Notes: generated by a model not told the origin, from the letters alone. A DNA stretch of 39,657 bases from an uncultured Burkholderiales bacterium (GCA_903828695.1 CAIKNE010000110.1:1-39657); one strand, 5' to 3'; numbered from the stretch's first letter, positions 9,538 through 17,443 are shown. A program made the numbers and translations.

Positions 9538-9605
9538 AAATGTTGTGGATGCTTTTAGAGTGAGATAAAGTTCGTTTGAAAATGGGTTGAGGTTTATTTT
9601 TAAAC

Positions 9606-9893
9606 CTACGATGCATGAGTCCTTGCGACCCAGTAAATTGCCCCTTGGGGTCCATATTTTTCTGAATGCGGGGTGTGCGCTTCAAGGCGAAATGTGTCGC
9701 CTACCCCCAGGTGCTCAGTCTTTGCGTCCACTGTAAGCCACATCTCACCGGCTACGATTAATGCCTCAGCTTTGAAGGGGTGCGTGTGCTCCACCACCAC
9801 TTGGTTGGGAGTCCACTCCCTCACCAAGACCTCTGAGCATCCCTTTGCAGTGGAGGCGGACTTGAACTCTTCGAAACTGGGGAGTAGGCTCAT
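9606..9893 (-). CDS. Small cupin-domain protein
   Basis: A 95-residue single-domain cupin. The core shows VVVEHTHPFKAEALIVAGEMWLTVD with the first metal-binding His pair and Glu, then GDTFRLEAHTPHSEKYG supplying the second motif, ending in a beta strand YWVARTH. Proteins this small and plain serve as metal-dependent isomerases or ligand sensors, so no function can be assigned. I start at the ATG at 9893 because GGAA lies upstream; the same frame could begin at a TTG at 9920. It lies 68 bases upstream of the FAD/Fe-S oxidoreductase on the same strand and may be co-transcribed with it. Confidence 0.78.
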   Translation of the reverse strand: MSLLPSFEEFKSASTAKGCSEVLVREWTPNQVVVEHTHPFKAEALIVAGEMWLTVDAKTEHLGVGDTFRLEAHTPHSEKYGPQGAIYWVARTHAS

Positions 9894-10046
9894 AAATGGT
9901 GTTCCGTGATGTATTTTCAAACGATGTGTTGATAGGTCAATTTAAAGCACTTGTCTCCAATACCGGGCGTCAGGCATTTGTGGTTGGTTTTTTATGGATC
10001 AAGCACATCTATCGTTGTTAAGCTATATGAAACATCATCTTCGAGC

Positions 10047-10082
10047 ATAGGCATAGACGTAGATATAGACGTAGACATAGAC
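10047..10082. repeat. 6/12-bp tandem repeat
   Basis: Six hexamers in a row, ATAGGC, ATAGAC, GTAGAT, ATAGAC, GTAGAC, ATAGAC. The last five alternate ATAGAC and GTAGAY, giving a 12-bp higher-order period. Confidence 0.85.
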
Positions 10083-10632
10083 AACCCCTTATGCGGTGAC
10101 CTGTATTTCATGAACATCTTGGCACTTTAGCAACTGTCCTCACCCTTAACCGGGTCCAGCACATCAAAGCGTCCATAGAACTTTAACGATCCGTTGACCC
10201 CTTGAAGCTCTCAACGCTCTTGCTCGTGAATCAGTATAGATTAAAGATTTCCCCTTTGATTCTATTGCAACTCTAATGCGTTCACCACAAGAGGGGATTG
10301 AACGAAATCAACAACAAATTTTGGATAGTTTGATATTTAAGGTCGAACTAGCGGGTCATGTTCCAATGGCTGCTAGGACCGATAAATAAAGATATCGCTG
10401 CCATTTGCATACCTGACCTTTGAAATGTAGCCCAAACTGGCGACGTCGATAATGATTTTTGCTAAAGCGCGTCATATCGGCTACGCAGTGATATCTATTG
10501 GCAAGGATAGCGGGCTTTTATATTTTTGTCCGAATTGTTGAAAGGACTCTTTTTTTGCAACTATCTTGTCCTTGCTGCTGAGACATTTTGCAAGCCTAAC
10601 CCTATCCACAATGTCGATTCCCGTCTGCATTG

Positions 10633-10661
10633 TTCTTGGCATTCTTGGCATTCTTGGCATT
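10633..10661. repeat. 9-bp tandem repeat, 3 copies
   Basis: Three perfect TTCTTGGCA units (10633, 10642, 10651), then a partial TT. Confidence 0.85.
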
Positions 10662-10854
10662 CGAGAGATGGCAATCCGTTATATCCGTTATCTGTGAATG
10701 TTGACTTCAATATCTGTTCACTTTCAGGTGGGTGTTCTCCCCCCTCCTGGTATGCCCGCATGAATGGCTTGGGGCAGCTATGTAATAATGTTTAGCTACT
10801 TTTAAGAGCCAATAGTTTCTTATCATTGCCACCGAACTTGACCGTTTTTTTACT

Positions 10855-12093
10855 ATGCTAAACCTCGATTTCCACCCCACTGGCCGTCATTTCCTTCAAA
10901 TTCCTGGGCCGTCCCCCGTACCCGAGCGTATTCTTCGCGCCATGAGTTTGCCAACCATCGATCACCGAGGCCCAGAGTTTGGTCATCTTGGCTTAAAAGT
11001 ACTCCAAGATATTCAAAAGATCTTTCAAACCACCCAACCCGTTGTCATCTACCCCGCGTCCGGTACTGGAGCCTGGGAGGCGGCACTTTGTAATGTGCTA
11101 AGTCCAGGAGATGAGGTGCTCATGTATGAGACGGGCCACTTTGCAGCGCTGTGGCACAAGATGGCATCTAAACTGGGTATCAAAACCCGCGTCATCTCCC
11201 TTGAAGGAACCACGGATGGGATTCCCAACGCTTGGAGACACGGCGTACAAGTTGACCTCATTGCCAAGCACCTCAAAGAGGATACGGGACACGCCATCAA
11301 GGCCGTATGCGTCGTGCACAACGAAACATCAACGGGTGTTACGAGTGATATTCACGCAGTCCGGCGCACCATTGACATGCTAAAACACCCCGCTCTTTTG
11401 ATGGTGGACACGATCTCTGGATTGGCTTGTGCCCAGTACAAACACGATGAATGGGGAGTGGATGTCTCCATCAGCGGCTCACAAAAGGGGTTGATGCTCC
11501 CACCCGGCATCAGCTTTAATGCAGTCTCCCCCAAAGCGCTTGAGGCCAGTAAAGTCGCAAAGCTTCCAAAAGCATTTTGGGCCTGGGACGAGATCATTGA
11601 GATGAATAAAACAGGCTACTGGCCCTACACCCCGAACACTCACCTGCTGTACGCACTGAGTGAGGCGTGTGACATGATCTTAGACCCCCATAGCCAAGGC
11701 ATAGAGGGCGCATTCAAGCGCCACCAAAGGAGTGCTGCTGGCGTGCGGGCTGCGGTGAACGCGTGGGGGCTTCCCATCCAGTGTGCAGATGAGGCGGTTT
11801 ACTCGCCCGTCTTGACTGGCGTAATACTGCCCAAAGAGTTTGATGCGGACGCGGTACGTAAGACAATTTACGAGCGATTTGACTGCTCACTTGGCACTGG
11901 ACTGGGCAAGATCAAAGGCAGAATGTTCCGAATAGGGCACCTCGGGGACACCAACGATTTGACCTTAATGGGCACCCTTGCAGGTTGTGAGATGGGACTT
12001 AAGGCCTGCGGCATTACTTTGAAATCCAGCGGCGTGCTAGCAGCGATGGATTATTTTTCTGCAAATCCTGTCCCCAAACCAACTCCAAAGTAA
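10855..12093 (+). CDS. Serine/alanine--glyoxylate aminotransferase (class V, SgaA/AGXT-like)
   Basis: A 412-residue pyridoxal-phosphate enzyme of aminotransferase class V that transfers an amino group from serine or alanine to glyoxylate, making glycine. The N-terminus has LQIPGPSPVPERILRAM and IDHRGPEFG, both typical of this family. The nucleotide-like cofactor pocket YPASGTGAWEAAL follows, then the aspartate in LLMVDTISGLA, and the cofactor lysine at about 211 in SGSQKGLMLPPG. The C-terminal domain has GKIKGRMFRIGHLGDTND. The start ATG at 10855 has no strong ribosome site. The upstream FAD-linked dehydrogenase could supply a 2-oxoacid such as glyoxylate. The choice between serine and alanine as donor cannot be made here. 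The transposon ends 33 bases downstream of its stop. Confidence 0.9.
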   Translation: MLNLDFHPTGRHFLQIPGPSPVPERILRAMSLPTIDHRGPEFGHLGLKVLQDIQKIFQTTQPVVIYPASGTGAWEAALCNVLSPGDEVLMYETGHFAALWHKMASKLGIKTRVISLEGTTDGIPNAWRHGVQVDLIAKHLKEDTGHAIKAVCVVHNETSTGVTSDIHAVRRTIDMLKHPALLMVDTISGLACAQYKHDEWGVDVSISGSQKGLMLPPGISFNAVSPKALEASKVAKLPKAFWAWDEIIEMNKTGYWPYTPNTHLLYALSEACDMILDPHSQGIEGAFKRHQRSAAGVRAAVNAWGLPIQCADEAVYSPVLTGVILPKEFDADAVRKTIYERFDCSLGTGLGKIKGRMFRIGHLGDTNDLTLMGTLAGCEMGLKACGITLKSSGVLAAMDYFSANPVPKPTPK

Positions 12094-12118
12094 ATAGCCC
12101 CCTCGGCTCAGGACGCTA

Positions 12119-12126
12119 AAAATTTC
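12119..12126. repeat. Left 8-bp target-site duplication
   Basis: AAAATTTC lies immediately outside the left inverted repeat. It is identical, in direct orientation, to 15221-15228. Eight bases is the usual duplication length for the ISL3 family. Confidence 0.95.
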
Positions 12127-12149
12127 GGGTATCCGTAATCGGTTGTTGA
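12127..12149 (+). repeat. Left terminal inverted repeat of the ISL3 element
   Basis: Twenty-three bases starting GGGTATCCGTAATCGG, an exact reverse complement of 15198-15220. Confidence 0.95.
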
Positions 12150-12201
12150 CTTGGACAGTTTTTCATTGTTTGGTTTGCTGTTCATAAAATGCATTTCGTT
12201 G

Positions 12202-12230
12202 TTGACAGCCAGCGTCAGTTTGTGTAGCAT
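12202..12230 (+). promoter_or_regulatory. Probable sigma-70 promoter of the passenger/transposase operon
   Basis: TTGACA (12202-12207), a 17-base spacer, then TAGCAT (12225-12230), 25 bases before the DUF4160 start. The -35 box is perfect and the spacing is optimal. It is the only strong promoter-like pair I see in the element, so it may serve all four genes. Confidence 0.65.
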
Positions 12231-12254
12231 TACTTCGTAATTCACTGTTTATTT

Positions 12255-12515
12255 ATGCCAACCATCAGCACTTTTTATGGCATCCTGATTCGGATGTACT
12301 TCAACGATCATGCCCCTGCACACTTTCATGTGCAGTATGCAGAATACAAGGCCACGGTTGATATCCAATTGCTATCTATCTCAAGTGGCGAGCTTCCTCG
12401 TTGAGCGCAAGAACTTGTTCTCGATTGGGCTGAACTGCATCAACAAGAGCTGCTAGAAGACTGGCGTCTATGCATGGAAAAACAGCAGCCAAAACCGATT
12501 GCTCCTTTAAAGTGA
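12255..12515 (+). pseudogene. DUF4160 protein, interrupted by an in-frame TGA
   Basis: The reading frame gives MPTISTFYGILIRMYFND, then HAPAHFHVQYAEYKATVDI, the clear signature of the DUF4160 family, normally about 80-90 residues. After ELPR a TGA at 12402-12404 (codon 50) interrupts it. The same frame continues with AQELVLDWAELHQQELLEDW, the expected C-terminal half of the family, and stops at 12513-12515 after 86 codons. A single substitution therefore separates this from a full gene. DUF4160 genes are often paired with DUF2442 genes, as here; the pair has been suspected of toxin-antitoxin-like behaviour, which is inference. A sequencing error cannot be excluded. Confidence 0.85.
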
Positions 12516-12523
12516 GGTCGAAT

Positions 12524-12778
12524 ATGGAATGGGACGTTATAGAAGTTAAGGCTGTTGCACCATTGGCCCTTAGGGTTCAATTTGCAGACGGCACCGTGGG
12601 CAAGGTTCAGTTTGAAACAAGTCACTTGACAGGCGTATTTGCAGCCTTAAAAGACCCCGTTATTTTTCAGCAAGCGCACATCGATGACGGCGCCGTTACA
12701 TGGCCTGGAGACTTGGATCTAGCGCCTGATGCCATGTATCAAGCGATCAAGTCTCAAGGTGAATGGGTATTGCGTTGA
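12524..12778 (+). CDS. DUF2442 domain protein
   Basis: An intact 84-residue protein of the DUF2442 family. The core is VKAVAPLALRVQFADGTVGKVQFE, followed by LKDPVIFQQAHIDDGAVTWPGDLDLAPDAMY, where the W-P-G-D-L-D-L-AP motif is diagnostic. The start at 12524 is preceded by GAGG with good spacing, overlapping the end of the DUF4160 frame. An earlier ATG at 12470 lies inside DUF4160 and adds residues foreign to the family. DUF2442 proteins are small partners of DUF4160 proteins; neither has a firm biochemical role. It is separated from the next gene by a single base, so translation is probably coupled. Confidence 0.88.
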   Translation: MEWDVIEVKAVAPLALRVQFADGTVGKVQFETSHLTGVFAALKDPVIFQQAHIDDGAVTWPGDLDLAPDAMYQAIKSQGEWVLR

Positions 12779-12779
12779 G

Positions 12780-13808
12780 ATGCCGATACCCCAAATCAAC
12801 GAATCTTCTGTTTGCCGTCCAAAGGACTTGCTAACAGCTTTTTCAAAATCGCATGACGGGCTTTGGAAATTTATGGACGAGGCTAGATCTAGCTGGAAAT
12901 AGCAACATGATGTTCCAGCTTGGTCATTCTCACCGCAGATATGTGATGCCGGTGCTTTTTTCAAATTTACAAGGTTAGAAGACAAGCCATTACTTGTCGC
13001 AGCTCACTTCCTTTATTCATGGCGGGCGACACAGGGCATTTACAGATTAGATACTGATCTATTCAAAGCCCTTCAGGGAACAGAACTTAGCGGTGCGGTT
13101 CCATGCGAAGTACTTAAAAAAATTCCGGAATGGTGTCTGTACGTTGAAACCCCAATGATTCCATATGTTTCAGCTTCAGGCTCTGCAGAGATAGCGCACG
13201 GATTTTTTGTGTTGTTAGAGCCTGATCGTGAGACCGGAGAACCATGGGTGTCGTTTTTCATTGATGGCAAGTACGGGTATGAGATGGCCACAATGAAACT
13301 TATCGATGAGAAGACTATTGATGAATGCATTTTGGAAACGATAAAAGTCGTTTCGCAACGAAACCCAAATCACTATGGGCTTGACTCTCACAACGCGGCG
13401 AAGAGTATGGCAGACCTGCTTTCCCCATTTTTAAACATTGTCTTATTCATCTGTTCGCAAGCAAGTGAGATTGGTTGCGGTGAAAAAAAACCTTCATTGC
13501 CAGCAGAGAAAAGAACCAAGCGGGGAATTCGTGTTTTCCCGCCTGATGCTCCCATGAGTTGGGATGTTGGATTTCGAATTGGTGCCGCATTAAGGTTGGC
13601 TCAGTCATCACCAGATCAAAAAGGAGAACTTGGTGGCTCTGGTGTTAGACCACACATTCGGCGTGCGCACTGGCATGGGTTCTGGCACGGTCCTCGTGAA
13701 GGTACGCGGTCTTTCAAACTTAAATGGATTCCTCCTATTCCAGTTAAGGTGGACGACTTAGATGCAATACCTGCTGCAATCAGAAAAGTAGAGGCATTAG
13801 TCGTCTAG
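12780..13808 (+). pseudogene. AcrVA2-like (anti-CRISPR/Cas12a inhibitor family) gene with an in-frame TAG
   Basis: A 342-codon frame, close to the 322 residues of Moraxella bovoculi AcrVA2. Segments I recognise from that family are SWRATQGIYRLDTDLF (AcrVA2 has AWRNTLGIYQLDEEI), IPEWCLYVET near residues 116-124 (LPDWCVYVD), and near the C-terminus RPHIRRAHWHGFWHG at 290-304 (RPHIRRGHWHGYWQG), then a basic strand FKLKWIPP. AcrVA2 inhibits type V-A immunity by lowering Cas12a production through its mRNA. A TAG at 12900-12902 (codon 41) breaks the frame. The next start codon is an ATG at 13155 (codon 126), so only a 217-residue C-terminal part could be made without readthrough. Assignment is by remembered similarity, not a search. 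Confidence 0.78.
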
Positions 13809-13810
13809 AA

Positions 13811-15190
13811 ATGCCTACCAATATTTTGAATCTTTCGCGGCTCAATGTTGAACGCGTGGAAGATGACGAACACGATTACCACATCTATGCGAATTCAGTC
13901 GTCAATCCAACTACGTGCCCCAGTTGCCAAAGCGCTCGTCTAGTTGGTTTTGGGCGCAACCAGCAGTTAATCAAAGATTTACCAATGCACAGCAAGCGTG
14001 TTGGCATTTATTTCGATACCCGTCGATACCGTTGCAACGAGTGCAATCGTACCTTTCTTGAGCAACATCCAGACTTTCATCCTGACCGTGCCATGACTTT
14101 GCGGTTAGTCAATTGGATTGGGCAGCAAAGCTTGCACCGTACCTTTTCCAGTTTGGCAGAAGAAACGGGCGTGGTTGAAGGAACTATTCGCAACATCTTT
14201 CGAAATCATGTCAATGAGCTTGAGGCTCAATTTCGGTTTGAGGCACCTAAGTGGATGGGCATTGATGAAATTCACCTGATCCGCCCTCGATGCGTCATCA
14301 GCAACATCCAGAACAACACCATCGTGCACATGCTGGTGAACCGTAACAAAGACACGGTGATCAATTACTTGTCCAACTTGGCTGGACGCCATGAAGTTCA
14401 GTACGTGGCCATGGACATGTGGGCACCTTATCGTGACGCTGTTCAAGCCGTGATGCCCAACGCCAAAATTGTGATCGACAAGTTCCATGTCGTCAGAATG
14501 GCCAACGATGCCCTAGAGCGCGTCAGAAAGGGCTTGCGTGAGCAATTGACGACGAAGCAACGCAGAGGCCTTATGCATGACCGATTCGTGCTTTTGAAGC
14601 GCGAGCGTGATTTGAATGACCGTGAGCGCCTATTGCTGGATGGTTGGACGGCCAACTACCCCGACTTGGGCGTGGCTTACAGGCTCAAAGAAGACTTCTA
14701 CGGCATCTACGAGAAGGCAGATTCACCTCAAGAAGCGATGAAGGCATACGAGGCTTGGAGTCGGGCGGTGGCCCCACAAGTCAGGGATGCCTATTCTGAT
14801 CTGATCCGCGCTTGGTCAAACTGGCAGTCTTGGATCATCAACTACTTCGAGCATCCAGTCACCAATGCCTACACGGAGAGTTTGAACAACTTAATTCGGG
14901 TCATGAATCGCCTTGGCCGTGGGTACAGTTTTGAAGCGCTGCGAGCCAAGATTTTGTTCACGGAAGGGGCGCATCGAAAAACCAGAGCAAGGCCCAAGTT
15001 TGAACGTAGACGTGAGCCCGCTGACATGGGTTATGGCGTACCGAAGAACGGTGTGGGTTTTTACTTGCCGCCTGGACACATGGGCAAGATGGTTGATTTT
15101 GGCCACCAACATGAAACGCAAGGTGCTGAAATCAACTTCGGTGCTCACATACCAACACTAATTGAGATGATCGAGTCAGGTCGGCTTTAG
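13811..15190 (+). CDS. tnpA: ISL3-family transposase
   Basis: An intact 459-residue DDE transposase. The N-terminal zinc ribbon has CPSC (36-39) and CNEC (75-78), typical of ISL3/IS204/IS1001 transposases. A helix-turn-helix region follows (SLAEETGVVEGTIRNIF). The catalytic residues are probably Asp152 in MGIDEIHL, Asp202 in VAMDMWAPY and Glu356 in NAYTESLNNLIR. Its ATG lies two bases after the stop of the AcrVA2-like gene and has only a weak, distant GAGG upstream, so expression may rely on translational coupling. All motifs are present and the ends of the element are intact, so it could be active. Confidence 0.95.
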   Translation: MPTNILNLSRLNVERVEDDEHDYHIYANSVVNPTTCPSCQSARLVGFGRNQQLIKDLPMHSKRVGIYFDTRRYRCNECNRTFLEQHPDFHPDRAMTLRLVNWIGQQSLHRTFSSLAEETGVVEGTIRNIFRNHVNELEAQFRFEAPKWMGIDEIHLIRPRCVISNIQNNTIVHMLVNRNKDTVINYLSNLAGRHEVQYVAMDMWAPYRDAVQAVMPNAKIVIDKFHVVRMANDALERVRKGLREQLTTKQRRGLMHDRFVLLKRERDLNDRERLLLDGWTANYPDLGVAYRLKEDFYGIYEKADSPQEAMKAYEAWSRAVAPQVRDAYSDLIRAWSNWQSWIINYFEHPVTNAYTESLNNLIRVMNRLGRGYSFEALRAKILFTEGAHRKTRARPKFERRREPADMGYGVPKNGVGFYLPPGHMGKMVDFGHQHETQGAEINFGAHIPTLIEMIESGRL

Positions 15191-15197
15191 GCACTGA

Positions 15198-15220
15198 TCA
15201 ACAACCGATTACGGATACCC
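15198..15220 (-). repeat. Right terminal inverted repeat of the ISL3 element
   Basis: Exact reverse complement of 12127-12149, ending GGATACCC at the element boundary. Confidence 0.95.
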
Positions 15221-15228
15221 AAAATTTC
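15221..15228. repeat. Right 8-bp target-site duplication
   Basis: AAAATTTC, identical to 12119-12126. Confidence 0.95.
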
Positions 15229-15239
15229 ATCGCCTTGTT

Positions 15240-16367
15240 TTAGTACTTGGAGGCGCTAGAACCAGTCTTTGGATCGAGCGCGGCGAGTGGTTTTCTCGCC
15301 CACACACGGTCTAAGGCGTTGGCAAGCCAAGTCACCAGTGGTCTCTCCAAATATTTGTAGACCAACAACGAGAAGACAAAACTGATCGACCAACCCAGTG
15401 CAATAAAAATCCAAGCACTGAGCTCACTTTGTAACGCATATTTGTACCAAACTCCACTTAAAACAATAAGTACCGCAAAGTGATTTAAAAAGAGCGCATA
15501 AGAAGAATCGCTCAAAAGGTGTAGGTACTTTGAGCGGGCTTTAAGGCTACCCGATGGGTTTAGCTTTGTCGCCAGATACAAACTAAGCGCTGTTGCAATT
15601 GCAATCGCGACACGCGCTCTGGGCGCGTAAATAAAAGCACCTACAGCCATCGCCAAGGTAAACACAAAAACCTTTAAGGCACGCGGCTGTTGTGTGGACC
15701 AAAAGGCAAGCATTCCCAAGCCGTAAGCACCGTAGAAGTAAACCGCATAATCATCCCAATCCGGGTTCAGGTTAAAGAACCACAAGGACGCAGTGCTGAG
15801 TAAGCTGATGAGCGTCAAATGCCCTGCAAGGTAATACTTACCTCGCAGAGTGTTTGCAAGCCAAATCAAAAAGACGGTGGCCATAAAGAGTTGCAAATCA
15901 ATTGCCACGTACCAAACCCCAACCGTTAACGCATCGATTTGGAGTACGTTTTGCACCATCAATAGATGTCCAAAGAATTTAACCCAACTTGGCTCGGCGG
16001 GCAGCCAACTCTCTAGGCCTAACGCGGCCGCAGCGCCCTCTATGTGACTGCGCATGAGCCAGGCCGCAAGCACCGTGATCACCAGCGCAATGAAGTACGA
16101 GGGCAATAATCTAAAGTACCTGCGCACGATTAGGGGCAGTGGAGATATCTTTTCTTGCCTTGCAAAGGACCTTGCAACCAAATAGCCAGAGGTGACCAAG
16201 AAGACCTGCACAACCATACGCGCATCTTCAAAGAGAACGTTGATAAGACCGCTCCAAGTCATACTTAAAACGTCAGCCATGGGGCTGTAAGCTGCGAAGT
16301 GGTGCAACACAATCAGTTGAGCGGCAATCGCTTTGAATGCGTCGACCGTTAGGGAACGTGTTCTCAA
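15240..16367 (-). CDS. Acyltransferase 3 family membrane protein (OafA/YrhL-like)
   Basis: A 375-residue integral membrane acyltransferase of the type that O-acylates cell-surface sugars. The N-terminus shows LTVDAFKAIAAQLIVLHHFAAY with the essential His pair, then VQVFLVTSGYLVARSFARQ and VRRYFRLLPSYFIALV, all hallmarks of the family. About ten hydrophobic segments follow, with the late SYALFLNHFAVLI and KYLERPLVTW motifs. The start is a TTG at 16367 with GAGGGG a few bases upstream. It converges on the aminotransferase gene across the transposon. The acceptor sugar is unknown, and no surface-polysaccharide genes are adjacent. Confidence 0.9.
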   Translation of the reverse strand: MRTRSLTVDAFKAIAAQLIVLHHFAAYSPMADVLSMTWSGLINVLFEDARMVVQVFLVTSGYLVARSFARQEKISPLPLIVRRYFRLLPSYFIALVITVLAAWLMRSHIEGAAAALGLESWLPAEPSWVKFFGHLLMVQNVLQIDALTVGVWYVAIDLQLFMATVFLIWLANTLRGKYYLAGHLTLISLLSTASLWFFNLNPDWDDYAVYFYGAYGLGMLAFWSTQQPRALKVFVFTLAMAVGAFIYAPRARVAIAIATALSLYLATKLNPSGSLKARSKYLHLLSDSSYALFLNHFAVLIVLSGVWYKYALQSELSAWIFIALGWSISFVFSLLVYKYLERPLVTWLANALDRVWARKPLAALDPKTGSSASKY

Positions 16368-16567
16368 ACTAAACCCCTCTTGAGGGGAAATACACGGGAG
16401 ACTTGAATTGACTTCTTCAATGAATTTAATGGCCCAAATGGGTTCAATTGTTTTAATGCGCTAGAGGTGTGAATACAATGAAGGGGAACTCGGTTCTGCC
16501 TGAAATTAAAATCAAAGCTCTTGAAAGCATTTAACTGCGAACACCCTAATAGGGTTTTAGATCCACT

Positions 16568-17380
16568 TTGCAAAGTACCTCCCAACCGCCCCTTGCTTGG
16601 ATACAAGCGCACGAGCCACTGCCCAACCCGTCTAGTGCGTGGGGTCAGGGTAGCCGTGCTCCGGGCCTGCTCGCAGCCGGCGAGGACTTGAGCACTGAGC
16701 GACTTAGGGAAGCTTACAGCAAAGGCATTTTCCCCTGGTATAGCGCCTCCCAACCCGTGTTGTGGTGGAGCACAGATCCCAGAATGGTCCTGAAGGTGGA
16801 TCAATTTCGTATTCATCATTCGTTTAAGAAAACCTTATCTGCTTTTATCAAGAATCCGAGTTGCGAAATTCGCATGGATTCGGCCTTCTCAAAAGTCATT
16901 CAAAATTGCGCCCTCAGGCCACCTAAAATTCAAAGCGCAAGCCGCCTTGAACATTCACAGCCATCAAACCAAGGGCACCCAGAACCCGAAGAGCTTTCAG
17001 GGACTTGGATACTTCCGCAGATTCAAACCACTTACTGCGCTGCCAACAGGGAGGGTTTTGCCCACAGCGTGGAGACCTGGATTGACGGCGTTTTGGTAGG
17101 AGGACTTTACTGCGTATCGCTTGGTAAAGCGGTTTACGGGGAGTCGATGTTTAGCCTTCAAAAGGACACATCGAAGATTGCCCTAGCAGCGCTGGTTGCA
17201 TTTTGCAAAACTCACCAGATTGTAATGATAGATTGCCAGCAAAACACCAGTCATTTAGCCTCTTTAGGCGCGCGTGAGATGCCACGATCTGAATTTATAG
17301 AGTCGATCAAGATCACACAAACACAAGTGTCCCCGACTTGGACATTTAAACCCGAATTTTGGAGGCAATTATCGGTTTAA
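16568..17380 (+). CDS. aat: Leucyl/phenylalanyl-tRNA--protein transferase
   Basis: Transfers Leu or Phe from tRNA to proteins with N-terminal Arg or Lys, marking them for ClpS/ClpAP. The family signature is complete: APGLLAAGEDLSTERLREAYSKGIFPWY, WWSTDPRMVL, then TWILPQIQTTYCAANREGFAHSVETW and VYGESMFSLQKDTSKIAL. There is an extra polar insert of about 25 residues near 115-140 before TWI, longer than usual. The only upstream start is a TTG at 16568, after an in-frame stop at 16550. The cytosolic partner bpt follows 63 bases later on the same strand. Confidence 0.93.
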   Translation: MQSTSQPPLAWIQAHEPLPNPSSAWGQGSRAPGLLAAGEDLSTERLREAYSKGIFPWYSASQPVLWWSTDPRMVLKVDQFRIHHSFKKTLSAFIKNPSCEIRMDSAFSKVIQNCALRPPKIQSASRLEHSQPSNQGHPEPEELSGTWILPQIQTTYCAANREGFAHSVETWIDGVLVGGLYCVSLGKAVYGESMFSLQKDTSKIALAALVAFCKTHQIVMIDCQQNTSHLASLGAREMPRSEFIESIKITQTQVSPTWTFKPEFWRQLSV

Positions 17381-17443
17381 ATTATTGTTGTAAATTTTTT
17401 TCTACATCTGAAAAAACTGAATGATTTGAATTAAACTTTTTCT

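Larger units (their letters stand above)
9894..10854. other. Long gene-poor gap upstream of the aminotransferase
   Basis: Nearly 1 kb with no convincing gene. It contains two tandem repeat tracts (listed separately). It also has a short open stretch at 10276-10389 (37 residues, beginning MRSPQEGIERNQQQ) whose frame is open back to about 10236; it looks faintly protein-like and could be a gene remnant, but I cannot identify it. A longer plus-strand frame at 10526-10795 runs through a tandem repeat and is probably not a gene. The aminotransferase promoter must lie here but is not obvious. Confidence 0.4.
12127..15220 (+). mobile_element. ISL3-family transposable element with three passenger genes
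   Basis: A complete 3,094-bp element bounded by perfect 23-bp inverted repeats that begin GGGTATCC and end TTGTTGA, flanked by an exact 8-bp direct duplication. It encodes, all on the plus strand, a DUF4160 gene, a DUF2442 gene, an AcrVA2-like gene and an ISL3 transposase, preceded by a consensus-like promoter. A plain ISL3 element is roughly 1.3-1.6 kb, so about half of this one is cargo. The perfect ends and duplication point to a recent insertion, between the convergent aminotransferase and acyltransferase genes and disrupting neither. Confidence 0.95.

Noticed and set aside
10047-10082. CRISPR-like repeat
   Set aside because: Units are only 6-12 bases and adjoin directly with no spacers. 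No cas genes are in the window.
10526-10795. An 89-residue plus-strand ORF
   Set aside because: Its middle (SWHSWHSWHS) is the product of the 9-bp tandem repeat, with no family resemblance and no ribosome site.
12402-12404. TGA in DUF4160 as a selenocysteine codon
   Set aside because: No selenoprotein of this family is known, and the residue expected there is a basic one; no SECIS-like hairpin was apparent.
12470-12523. Longer start for the DUF2442 protein
   Set aside because: The extra 18 residues are read out of frame from within DUF4160. GAGG precedes ATG 12524 at the right distance.
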